From the NCBI GenBank assembly GCA_963580245.1, contig CAUZJO010000199.1, positions 1 through 5,970 of the forward strand: 5,970 nucleotides of DNA, in the 5' to 3' direction. Each line of letters opens with the position of its first letter. The stretch's first letter is position 1. This stretch comes from CAUZJO01 sp963580245 (lineage in GTDB: Bacteria; Sumerlaeota; Sumerlaeia; MVZB01). The position numbers and the translations under genes are program-made. Positions 1 to 5,354 of this stretch are shown piece after piece. The notes under the pieces are model-generated. The model did not search any database. It was not told the origin of the DNA and saw nothing but the letters and a program-made list of their open reading frames with translations.

Positions 1-70
1 TTTTCATTATATTTTGCTGCGTCTGGCGCAAATCACGAGTCGAAAACGGATGCCTCTGGTTCACCCGAGT

Positions 71-223
71 TCAGCTCTGATCGGCTGGGCTGCTTGAGCA
101 GGGCTTTTTCAGGATCGACTTACTAACCGGCTCAATCCCCCACGTCAACCGACTGAGCGGGTTGGTCCGCAGGTCCTCGCGGAAAGCGCGGATGGGGTGG
201 AGGATGACTTGGGCGAGGGGCAT
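71..223 (-). CDS. Possible small hypothetical ORF, 50 codons (weak)
   Basis: An ATG-to-TGA frame of 50 codons begins MPLAQVILHPIRAFREDLRT. It lies just beyond the terminator of the upstream minus-strand COX24-type gene. The first two thirds use GC-ending codons (GCC, GTC, CTC, ATC), as a real gene of a GC-rich host would. The last part, rich in Ser and Lys, looks less gene-like. I see no convincing Shine-Dalgarno sequence before the start, and I do not recognise the product. It has no evident signal peptide or membrane segment. It could be a small conserved protein, the surviving N-terminus of a truncated gene, or chance. Homologues in related genomes starting at the same Met would make it real. 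Confidence 0.25.
   Translation of the reverse strand: MPLAQVILHPIRAFREDLRTNPLSRLTWGIEPVSKSILKKPCSSSPADQS
90..109 (+). terminator. Weak terminator-like hairpin
   Basis: CTGC (90-93), a TTGA loop and GCAG (98-101) form a short stem. It is followed by GGC and then five T (105-109). This could end a plus-strand transcript entering from the left of the window. The stem is only four or five pairs and the T-run is offset by three bases, so this is a weak call. The sequence also lies inside the doubtful minus-strand ORF. Confidence 0.2.
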
Positions 224-250
224 GGGCGTTTGCCGTGCGAGGCTTCAGCC

Positions 251-301
251 TACCACGCGAAAACCCCCCAATGCCAAATCCATTGGGGGGAATTCGTGGT
301 A
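251..301. repeat. Extended inverted repeat around the terminator
   Basis: Outer arms TACCACG (251-257) and CGTGGTA (295-301) are perfect complements. They enclose the ten-pair terminator stem (264-273 with 281-290), separated from it by unpaired 6- and 4-base stretches. A smaller palindrome, AGGCT-TC-AGCCT (240-251), abuts on the left. The nested symmetry exceeds what a terminator needs, so this may be a REP-like element recruited as a terminator. That origin is inference. Confidence 0.45.
260..290 (-). terminator. Rho-independent terminator of the COX24-type gene
   Basis: Read on the minus strand, CCCCCCAATG (290-281), a seven-base loop and CATTGGGGGG (273-264) form a perfect ten-pair stem. 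TTTT (263-260) follows. It sits 40 bases past the stop of the 28-codon minus-strand gene and has no other plausible client. The T-run is short, but the stem is very stable. Confidence 0.7.
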
Positions 302-330
302 CAGATCAGACCCCTCGCATGACGGGGCGA

Positions 331-417
331 CTATTTTTTATGCCGCATGCGTTTGCGCAATTTCTTGTACTTGTGCTTGCGTATCTTCTTACGACGTTTC
401 TTGACAACGCTTCCCAT
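331..417 (-). CDS. AURKAIP1/COX24 (mS38-like) domain small basic protein, 28 aa
   Basis: This is a 28-codon gene with ATG at 417-415 and TAG at 333-331. The product starts MGSVVKKRRKKIRKHKYKK and ends in RMRHKK; more than half of its residues are Lys, Arg or His. The MGSVVKKRRKK opening and the KHK-x-KK-LRK core match the short bacterial proteins annotated with the AURKAIP1/COX24 C-terminal domain. In mitochondria that domain is the small-subunit ribosomal protein mS38 (yeast Cox24, human AURKAIP1). By analogy the product probably binds rRNA in the ribosome; that role in bacteria is inferred here. AGGTGA (426-421) lies just upstream as a Shine-Dalgarno sequence. A strong hairpin terminator lies 40 bases downstream, so it looks like its own transcription unit. 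It is much too short for ordinary gene finders and easily missed. Confidence 0.85.
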   Translation of the reverse strand: MGSVVKKRRKKIRKHKYKKLRKRMRHKK

Positions 418-847
418 GCATCACCTAACGTAACGCGGATCGAATCGGTCTGGAGGACTTTGATCGGGCCTCCGTTCTTGGCGCAACGCCACCGTTGGCG
501 AAGTTCCACCACTTCCCGCAAAGCGACTACCGTATCCGCCGCGAAGGTGATAAGCAAGCCCTAAATTTAAGGAAGGGGGGGGATTATTTTGCCGCTCGTC
601 GGCCAACCCGCCGCCCCCCCCCCGTTCTGGGGCTCGGGTCGGACTCGCCGCAGACCCAGGGTTTGCCTTGCTCGCCCTGGGCTTTATTCCTGCGGGCCCT
701 GAAGGCTTATCGTGGGGTGGGGGCTGAATCGGGCTATCCATGGGGGGGCCGGACGTGCTACGATACGGTTACCCAGGTGTAGAATATCCCGCTCGGCCCG
801 CGTGGATCGGGCCGTTTGGCGCGTCGTGGGGCCATTTTGGGGACGCG
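418..847. other. GC-rich gap with homopolymer tracts, no supported gene
   Basis: No frame here has recognisable protein character, although chance open frames are long because of the base composition. Visible structure includes G8 (575-582), C10 (614-623) and G7 (742-748). The first two could pair across about 31 bases. A hairpin of CCCAGGG (655-661) with CCCTGGG (675-681) is followed by CTTTATT. G-runs at 714-717, 719-723, 731-733 and 742-748 form a possible G-quadruplex about 100 bases before the thioesterase start. GGAGG (452-456) with CCTCC (469-473) lies in the likely leader of the COX24-type gene. Promoters for both flanking genes should be here, but I cannot place them confidently. Confidence 0.5.
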
Positions 848-1324
848 ATGATGAACGCCTCCAGCTCGCTCGACCTTCCCGCGCCCGAGAGGCTGGCCCA
901 CATCCACCCGGTCCGCGTCACCTACCGGATGACCGACCAGATGGGGGTCGTCTACTACGGCCATTACCTGGAAATCTTCGAGATCGGGCGGGTCGAGCTG
1001 TTGCGGGCCGCCGGGTTGACCTACAGCCGGATGGAGCACGACGGCTACCGGCTGCCGGTGGTCCGGGCCGAGGTCGATTACCTGACCCCGGCACGTTATG
1101 ATGACCTGCTCGAGATCCACACCCGCGTCGCGCGTCTGACGCGGGTGCGGTTCGATTTCGACTACGAGGTGCGGCTCGCGGGTGAGGCCGAGCCGATGTG
1201 TCGGGGCTTGACCCACCACGTCGTGACCGGTGCCGATGGCGCGCCGCGGCGGCTGGATCGGGCGTGGATGGGGGAACTCCAGGCCAATTTGTTCGTAGAG
1301 ACGACCAGCCCCCGAGCCGATTGA
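848..1324 (+). CDS. YbgC/FadM-family acyl-CoA thioesterase (hotdog fold)
   Basis: The product is predicted to hydrolyse an acyl-CoA thioester in the cytoplasm. The family signature is clear at residues 22-48: VRVTYRMTDQMGVVYYGHYL followed by EIFEIGR. In it D30 (of TDQMG) is the expected catalytic aspartate and the Y-x-x-Y-x-E-x-G-R stretch forms the hotdog helix. The later VRAEVDYLTPARYDDLLEI segment is also typical, where substrate-binding strands begin. At 158 residues it is slightly longer than the usual 130-150, with short extra tails at both ends. The frame is open back to an ATG at 740, but homology begins only after the ATG pair at 848/851. GGGGA (839-843) there serves as Shine-Dalgarno; 851 has the better spacing (7 bases). 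E. coli ybgC lies with tol-pal; here the neighbour is a beta-propeller gene, so substrate and role remain open. Family is confident, substrate is not. Confidence 0.88.
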   Translation: MMNASSSLDLPAPERLAHIHPVRVTYRMTDQMGVVYYGHYLEIFEIGRVELLRAAGLTYSRMEHDGYRLPVVRAEVDYLTPARYDDLLEIHTRVARLTRVRFDFDYEVRLAGEAEPMCRGLTHHVVTGADGAPRRLDRAWMGELQANLFVETTSPRAD

Positions 1325-1385
1325 GTCCAAACCACGATTTTCACGGCCCTCGGCCGTAATCGCGCCTGAGAGCGAGGAGACAGAC

Positions 1386-2711
1386 ATGAGGAAGAACAGA
1401 CTAGAACAGCGAGCGTGGGCGTTTCGCGCAACATTGGCGATCGCCGCGTTGGCCGCGATCGGCTTCCCCGCGGCCGCGGAGGACTGGCCCCAATGGCGCG
1501 GGCCGGGGCGCGACGGGGTGTGGAACGAGACGGGGATCGTCGACGCCTTCACCAGCTCCACGCTCCCGATCCGCTGGAGCGCCCCGATCGGGCCAGGCTT
1601 CAGCGGCCCGACGGTCGCCGAGGGGCGCGTCTACGTGAGCGACCGGGTCACGGAGCCCGAGGAGGCCGAGCGCGTCCATTGCTTCGACTGGCGCACGGGG
1701 GAGCCGCTGTGGACGCATTCAAACGCCACCCGCTACCAGGTCGATTACCCCCACGGTCCACGGACCTCGATCACGATCGAGACGGGCCGGGCCTATTCGC
1801 AAGGGGCGATGGGGCACCTGGACTGCCTCGACGCCGCGACCGGCGCCGTGATCTGGGAAAAGGAGCTCGTCGACGACTATGAATACAGTCAGCCGACGTG
1901 GGGGTTCAGTGCCTCGCCGCTGGTCGAGGGCGACGTCCTGATCGTGCAGGTCGGCGGCGCGGAGGGCGCGTGCGTGGTCGGTTTCGACACGGCGACCGGC
2001 GCCGAACGCTGGCGCGCGCTCGATGATCAGGTCTCCTATTCCGCGCCGATCGTCATTGAGCAGGCCGGGCGGCGGGTCGTGGTCTGCTGGACGGGCAACA
2101 ACCTGGCGGGGCTTGATCCGGGGACGGGCGAAATCCTCTGGAACGTCCCCACCAAGGCCAAGAACATGGTGCACAACGTCGCGACGCCGGTGGTCGGGGG
2201 CGATCGCATCTTTCTGACGGCTTTCTACGATGGCTCGCGGCTGCTCAGGCTCAAGCAGGATGAGTTGGGCGTCGAAGAGCTGTGGCTGCGCCGGGGGATC
2301 ACCGAAAACAAGACCGAAGCCCTGCACTCGATGATCGGCACGCCGGTGATGATCGGCGATTACGTCTACGGGGTCGACAGTTATGGTCAGCTCCGCTGCC
2401 TCGATGCCAAGAACGGCGACCGCGTGTGGGAAGACCTGACGGCCGTCCCCGAGGGCCGCTGGGCAACGATCCACATGGTGCAAAACGGCGGCCGGACGTG
2501 GATGTTCAATGAGAACGGGGAACTGATCATCAGCGAGCTGTCGCCCGAGGGATTCCACGAGATCAGCCGAGCGCTGCTGATCGAGCCGACGACCGACATG
2601 TCGCAGCGCGAGTCGGGCGTCTGCTGGGCGCACCCGGCGTTCGCCTACAAACACGTCTTCGCCCGCAACGACCGCGAGCTGATCTGCGCCGGCCTGGCGG
2701 CGAGGGAGTGA
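1386..2711 (+). CDS. Secreted PQQ-like beta-propeller repeat protein
   Basis: The 441-residue product begins with a Sec-type signal peptide: basic residues to about 14, a hydrophobic core at 15-27, and probable cleavage after AAA at 29-31. The mature protein opens EDWPQWRGPGRDG (32-44), the classic start of planctomycete PQQ-binding-like proteins. Propeller blade motifs of the form [FL]D-x-x-[TN]G-x-x-x-W occur near residues 100-109, 148-157, 200-209, 243-252 and 339-348. The C-terminal HVFARNDRELICAGLA closes the propeller. No catalytic dehydrogenase or cytochrome c (CxxCH) motif is present, so PQQ binding is not shown; such proteins are often extracytoplasmic scaffolds or sensors. GAGGAGA (1374-1380) is a strong Shine-Dalgarno sequence fixing the ATG. 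The gene lies 61 bases after the thioesterase with no convincing terminator between, so co-transcription is possible. Its specific role is unknown. Confidence 0.9.
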   Translation: MRKNRLEQRAWAFRATLAIAALAAIGFPAAAEDWPQWRGPGRDGVWNETGIVDAFTSSTLPIRWSAPIGPGFSGPTVAEGRVYVSDRVTEPEEAERVHCFDWRTGEPLWTHSNATRYQVDYPHGPRTSITIETGRAYSQGAMGHLDCLDAATGAVIWEKELVDDYEYSQPTWGFSASPLVEGDVLIVQVGGAEGACVVGFDTATGAERWRALDDQVSYSAPIVIEQAGRRVVVCWTGNNLAGLDPGTGEILWNVPTKAKNMVHNVATPVVGGDRIFLTAFYDGSRLLRLKQDELGVEELWLRRGITENKTEALHSMIGTPVMIGDYVYGVDSYGQLRCLDAKNGDRVWEDLTAVPEGRWATIHMVQNGGRTWMFNENGELIISELSPEGFHEISRALLIEPTTDMSQRESGVCWAHPAFAYKHVFARNDRELICAGLAARE

Positions 2712-2747
2712 TCGGTTGAGGTTTCTTGAAGTTAAGGGCACCTCGAA

Positions 2748-2843
2748 GAATTCAGTCCCGGCAGGGACGATTGCTTTCAGCCCGCCACGCAAGTGGCGGG
2801 AAAGCAAACCGAAAATGAATTGGAGTCCCGTAGGGACGACTGC
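2748..2843. repeat. REP/MITE-like composite palindromic element
   Basis: Two near-identical units lie in direct orientation: GAATTCAGTCCCGGCAGGGA continuing to CGATTGC (2748-2773), and GAATTGGAGTCCCGTAGGGA continuing to CGACTGC (2817-2843). Each holds a small palindrome, GTCCC-ggca-GGGAC or GTCCC-gta-GGGAC. Between them is a larger hairpin: TTGCTTT (2771-2777) with AAAGCAA (2801-2807), and CCCGCCAC (2781-2788) with GTGGCGGG (2793-2800) around a GCAA loop, with one 3-base bulge. This arrangement (GTCCC/GGGAC palindromes flanking a GC-rich hairpin) resembles repeats I recall scattered through planctomycete and verrucomicrobial genomes, probably mobilised by REP-associated transposases. No transposase is in the window. 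TTGAGGTT occurs on both sides (2716-2723 and 2856-2863) and could be a target duplication. Confidence 0.65.
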
Positions 2844-2971
2844 AAATCGGATTTTTTGAGGTTCCCCATAAGAAGACCAACGGCTTGCGCGAAAACTCTA
2901 ACGCCCGAAATGGCGGGTGACGGAGAGACCATGAGGACCACACCCTTCACGTATATCGAATTATTCTTTTT

Positions 2972-2976
2972 GAGGG
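2972..2976 (+). promoter_or_regulatory. Shine-Dalgarno before the FGE fragment
   Basis: GAGGG is followed by CAAA and the ATG at 2981. It could allow translation of the truncated FGE reading frame, or it may be fortuitous. Upstream the frame is closed by TGA at 2918-2920, and no other ATG lies between. Confidence 0.4.
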
Positions 2977-2980
2977 CAAA

Positions 2981-3418
2981 ATGCGTGACCCGCGAACTTC
3001 CCCCTTGTATACTAACCGAACGGAGCTTGTCCACCTACCGGTAGGCACTCTTAAAGAAAACTCGAATGCGTGGGGTGTTTACGATCTTGTGGGCAGCACG
3101 CCACAATGGTGTTCTGATTATTATAGCGACATAGCATACCGGCGGCCGGTTTATCCGCGTGTAGATCCGCTGGGTCCCTCATTAGAGGAAGCCGAAAGGA
3201 CGGGTTATTCTAAATCGGAGATACCCAAGCGCGTGGAAAGGGGTGGCCGATGGTGCCCCGTCTATGGCGGGAATTTGTTGCTCGCCCTGCTTAACAACAA
3301 TTTTGTGCCAAGAGCGTACACTCGGAAAGGCCGACCTGAGGGGCACCACCGTCAATTTGGGCGTGTTGACGGGGACACAGGCTTTCGTTGGGTTGTGGAG
3401 AGAACAACGGACGAGTAA
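2981..3418 (+). pseudogene. 5'-truncated FGE-sulfatase/SUMF1-domain protein (C-terminal fragment)
   Basis: The 145 codons encode only the last part of a formylglycine-generating-enzyme-like domain. The family landmarks are in order: LPVGT (19-23), NAWGVYDLVG (29-38), QWCSDYYSD (42-50), VDPLGP (61-66), RVERGGRWC (84-92) and the terminal GFRWVVE (134-140). Complete domains usually run to 220-300 residues and include an N-terminal half with an LPTEAEWEYA-type motif. That half is missing, and only about 130 bases separate the fragment from the REP-like element. The active FGE copper site needs two cysteines after the RGG-S motif. Here W-C is followed by GGNLLLALL with no second Cys, so formylglycine-generating activity is unlikely even in the parent. 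An upstream GAGGG could allow translation. I favour a decayed gene; a short functional SUMF1-like protein is the alternative. Confidence 0.7.
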
Positions 3419-3616
3419 CGGAAGAATATTCATGGACCACCCATACGCGAAAAGACATGATATTTGGGCGGCCTGGGGATCATCCGTCCCCTGTCTCAAA
3501 ACACCGACGGGCGAAAGAAAAGAACATCCTTGGTGCCAATGGCTCCCCGTAAATTATCGATCTTGCAAGAAGACGCTGCTTCCTCTCTCATTCAACGTGC
3601 GAAGGGAAAAACAGTC
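3419..3616 (+). other. Leader region before the Nramp-like gene
   Basis: The Nramp reading frame stays open through this region, with ATGs at 3464 and 3539, but the extra 51 codons have no transmembrane character or family similarity that I can see. I find no convincing terminator after the FGE fragment and no clear promoter. TTGGTG (3530-3535) and TAAATT (3550-3555) are only 14 bases apart, too close to trust. Confidence 0.35.
3602..3607 (+). promoter_or_regulatory. Shine-Dalgarno supporting the GTG start at 3617
   Basis: AAGGGA lies 9 bases before GTG at 3617. That start puts the conserved-looking VEPPRG stretch ten residues from the N-terminus. The in-frame ATGs at 3464 and 3539 have no comparable ribosome-binding sequence. 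Confidence 0.45.
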
Positions 3617-5110
3617 GTGAGGACGGATGAACAAGAACTGGTCGAACCCCCGCGCGGCTTGAGATCCCGCAACCCCTTCAGTTGGTGCCGCTTTTTCGGT
3701 CCCGGGGCGATTGTTGCGTCGGTTACGATCGGGAGCGGGGAGACGATTTTTCCCTCTCGCGCGGGGTCCATGTTCGGCTATCAGATCTTATGGATCATCC
3801 TGATCGTCGCCCTGCTCAAATGGGCCCTCGCCTACTCCAGTTTCCGGCACATGATCCTCAGCGGGGCGCACCCGTTGGAGCGTTGGACTTGCATCCCCGG
3901 CCCCACGGGCTGGCTGCACCTGTTTATCTTCGTCCTGGCGGTCGTCTACTTCCCATTGATGTATGCCTTCCTGGCGGGCGTGCTCGGCACGATCTGGGTG
4001 TGGATCGTCGGCTTGGACAATCCCAACGCCTGGGCCACGGTCTGGATCGGCGTTGCCTTTGTCCTGCTGCTGACGGGAAGTTATCGCTTTTTGGAGAAGG
4101 CGCAAACCCTGATCGTGGGGCTCCTCGTGTTGTACATTTTGTTTGCCGTGTTCTACGTTCAACGCGATTGGGGGGCCGTGATCCACGGGATGATGTCGCC
4201 CAAACCCCTCGCCTATCCGGATTGGGCGCTGGAGAGCATGCCGCGCCTGCGCGACAAATCCGTGTGGGTGGAGCTCTTGGTTTTCGTCTCAGTGATCGGA
4301 GGAACCGGGTCAAATTACTTGGCCTATGCCTCGTTCCTGCGCGACAAAAAATGGGGACGCTGCCACCTGAGTATCGCGAACGATGAACAACTGAGCGAGA
4401 TTGCACGGGAGAAAAACCATCCGGCGCGGGTGTGGCTGCGGGCGGCCTGGATGGATACCGTCATCAGTTTCGGCACCGTCGTGATCATATCGAGCGCATT
4501 CTGCATTCTGGGCGTCGTCATCCTTCAGCCCCAACATCTCGTGCCGGACCAGTATGATTTGTTGAACCATCAGGCCCAGTTCTTGACCGCCATTGCGCCC
4601 TGGCTCAAACCGCTCTATATGGCGGGGGTCTTCGCCGCGTTTTTCGGAACGATCTACGGCAGCCCCGAGCTGTCTCATCGTTTCATCTTCGAGATTCTGA
4701 GAACGGTCCCGCGCTGGCGCGGGCGGATCGACGAGCGAAAAGTGCGGTGGGCGGTAATCGTGTGGTGCCTCGGCGGGGGAGCAATCGTTCTGTGGTGGCA
4801 GCATTATCATCAGCACGTTCAACTGATCGACGTCTTCGCGCCGGGCGCAATCTGTCTGGGGACGCTGTTGTGCGGCATCTATGCGCTGGCCAATCCCTTC
4901 ATGGATCGCCGTTTCCTGCCGGCCCCACTGCGGATGAATCCCGGCTTCGTCGTCTTGAATCTGGTCGCGGGCGCGGCGATGCTGGCTGCGGGGATCAAGG
5001 CGCTTTGGCTAAAGGATCCCGTGAATTGGAAAATCGTCCTCGGTTTGCTTTTAGGGAGTTTGCTTGTCGCCTTCGTGGCTCAGTTCTATCTGAAACGGTC
5101 CGACACTTGA
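3617..5110 (+). CDS. Nramp-superfamily transporter with non-canonical metal-site motifs
   Basis: The 497-residue integral membrane protein has about twelve hydrophobic segments (near 28-46, 53-76, 100-125, 137-155, 163-181, 217-240, 280-303, 325-348, 378-395, 404-424, 444-464, 470-491), as expected for a LeuT-fold Nramp. The first helix reads GPGAIVASVTIGSGE (28-42), matching the Nramp GPG...DPGN helix, but DPGN is replaced by GSGE. In helix 6, GGTGSNYLAYASF (228-240) sits where classical Nramps have MPHN. Thus the metal-binding Asp and Met are both absent. I associate this form with planctomycete paralogues, whose substrate I do not know; divalent metal-proton symport should not be assumed. 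The frame is open back to 3464, and the GTG at 3617 is chosen for its AAGGGA and VEPPRG start; ATG 3539 is an alternative. No terminator is evident downstream and no metal-responsive regulator is nearby. Confidence 0.85.
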   Translation: MRTDEQELVEPPRGLRSRNPFSWCRFFGPGAIVASVTIGSGETIFPSRAGSMFGYQILWIILIVALLKWALAYSSFRHMILSGAHPLERWTCIPGPTGWLHLFIFVLAVVYFPLMYAFLAGVLGTIWVWIVGLDNPNAWATVWIGVAFVLLLTGSYRFLEKAQTLIVGLLVLYILFAVFYVQRDWGAVIHGMMSPKPLAYPDWALESMPRLRDKSVWVELLVFVSVIGGTGSNYLAYASFLRDKKWGRCHLSIANDEQLSEIAREKNHPARVWLRAAWMDTVISFGTVVIISSAFCILGVVILQPQHLVPDQYDLLNHQAQFLTAIAPWLKPLYMAGVFAAFFGTIYGSPELSHRFIFEILRTVPRWRGRIDERKVRWAVIVWCLGGGAIVLWWQHYHQHVQLIDVFAPGAICLGTLLCGIYALANPFMDRRFLPAPLRMNPGFVVLNLVAGAAMLAAGIKALWLKDPVNWKIVLGLLLGSLLVAFVAQFYLKRSDT

Positions 5111-5354
5111 ACGGGAATGAATAAAATAATATAATTCAACATATCTGCGAGTAACCAGGCAAAGTGATTCTGAAATAATTGCAAAAATTGATTGACCTTT
5201 TTTATGTAGGGCGACCTAATATTAACACTCGGCTGGTGCAAACTCAAGATGAAATATGATTATCCCCCTTTTAAGGGACCCCGCCCCCTGCTGTCTCGGT
5301 TCATCAGTTTCTGAGGTGACTGCTTTTCGGGATCAAAGCGGGTGAGCCTAATCA
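5111..5354. other. AT-rich intergenic region between convergent genes
   Basis: This stretch separates the convergent Nramp-like gene and the minus-strand hypothetical gene. It holds a possible plus-strand promoter (5192-5222), a small CCCTT-TT-AAGGG palindrome (5266-5277), and a 21-codon frame at 5249-5314 beginning MKYDYPPFKGP without a Shine-Dalgarno sequence. I find no hairpin-plus-T-run terminator for either gene. The composition is visibly more AT-rich than the genes at 848-2711. Confidence 0.4.
5192..5222 (+). promoter_or_regulatory. Possible sigma70-type promoter in the gap
   Basis: TTGACC (5192-5197) and TAATAT (5217-5222) resemble -35 and -10 boxes with a 19-base spacer, longer than ideal. 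No convincing plus-strand gene follows. If used, it would make a small RNA or a transcript antisense to the end of the 5355-5834 gene. Chance occurrence in AT-rich DNA is quite possible. Confidence 0.22.

Noticed and set aside
306..557. Minus-strand 83-codon frame overlapping the COX24-type gene
   Set aside because: It is out of frame with the well-supported 28-codon gene and shows no motif or ribosome-binding site. The overlap would require a second unrelated protein there.
1343..1357. ACGGCC-CTC-GGCCGT hairpin as a terminator between the thioesterase and propeller genes
   Set aside because: The stem is six pairs and no T-run follows on either strand, so it is unlikely to stop transcription.
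758..1561. Minus-strand open frame (267 codons) opposite the thioesterase gene
   Set aside because: It covers the antisense of a recognised hotdog thioesterase and runs into the propeller gene. Its composition is typical of a shadow frame.
1719..2807. Long minus-strand open frame (362 codons) opposite the propeller gene
   Set aside because: It is the antisense of a clear PQQ-like protein, rich in Arg, Asp, His and Pro as expected from the complement of GC-rich codons, and has no family motif.
2748..2843. CRISPR array
   Set aside because: There are only two repeat-like units, they differ in length and sequence, and the stretch between them is itself a structured hairpin rather than a spacer. 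No cas gene is nearby.
2838..2857. Terminator for the propeller gene formed by the GTCCC/GGGAC palindrome and the following T6
   Set aside because: The T-run begins 14 bases after the stem, too far for a classical intrinsic terminator.
2793..3044. Plus-strand 83-codon frame spanning the repeat element
   Set aside because: The start is inside the palindromic element and the product has no coherent character. Only the short RTTPFTY stretch recalls FGE, and I treat that as a possible frameshifted remnant.
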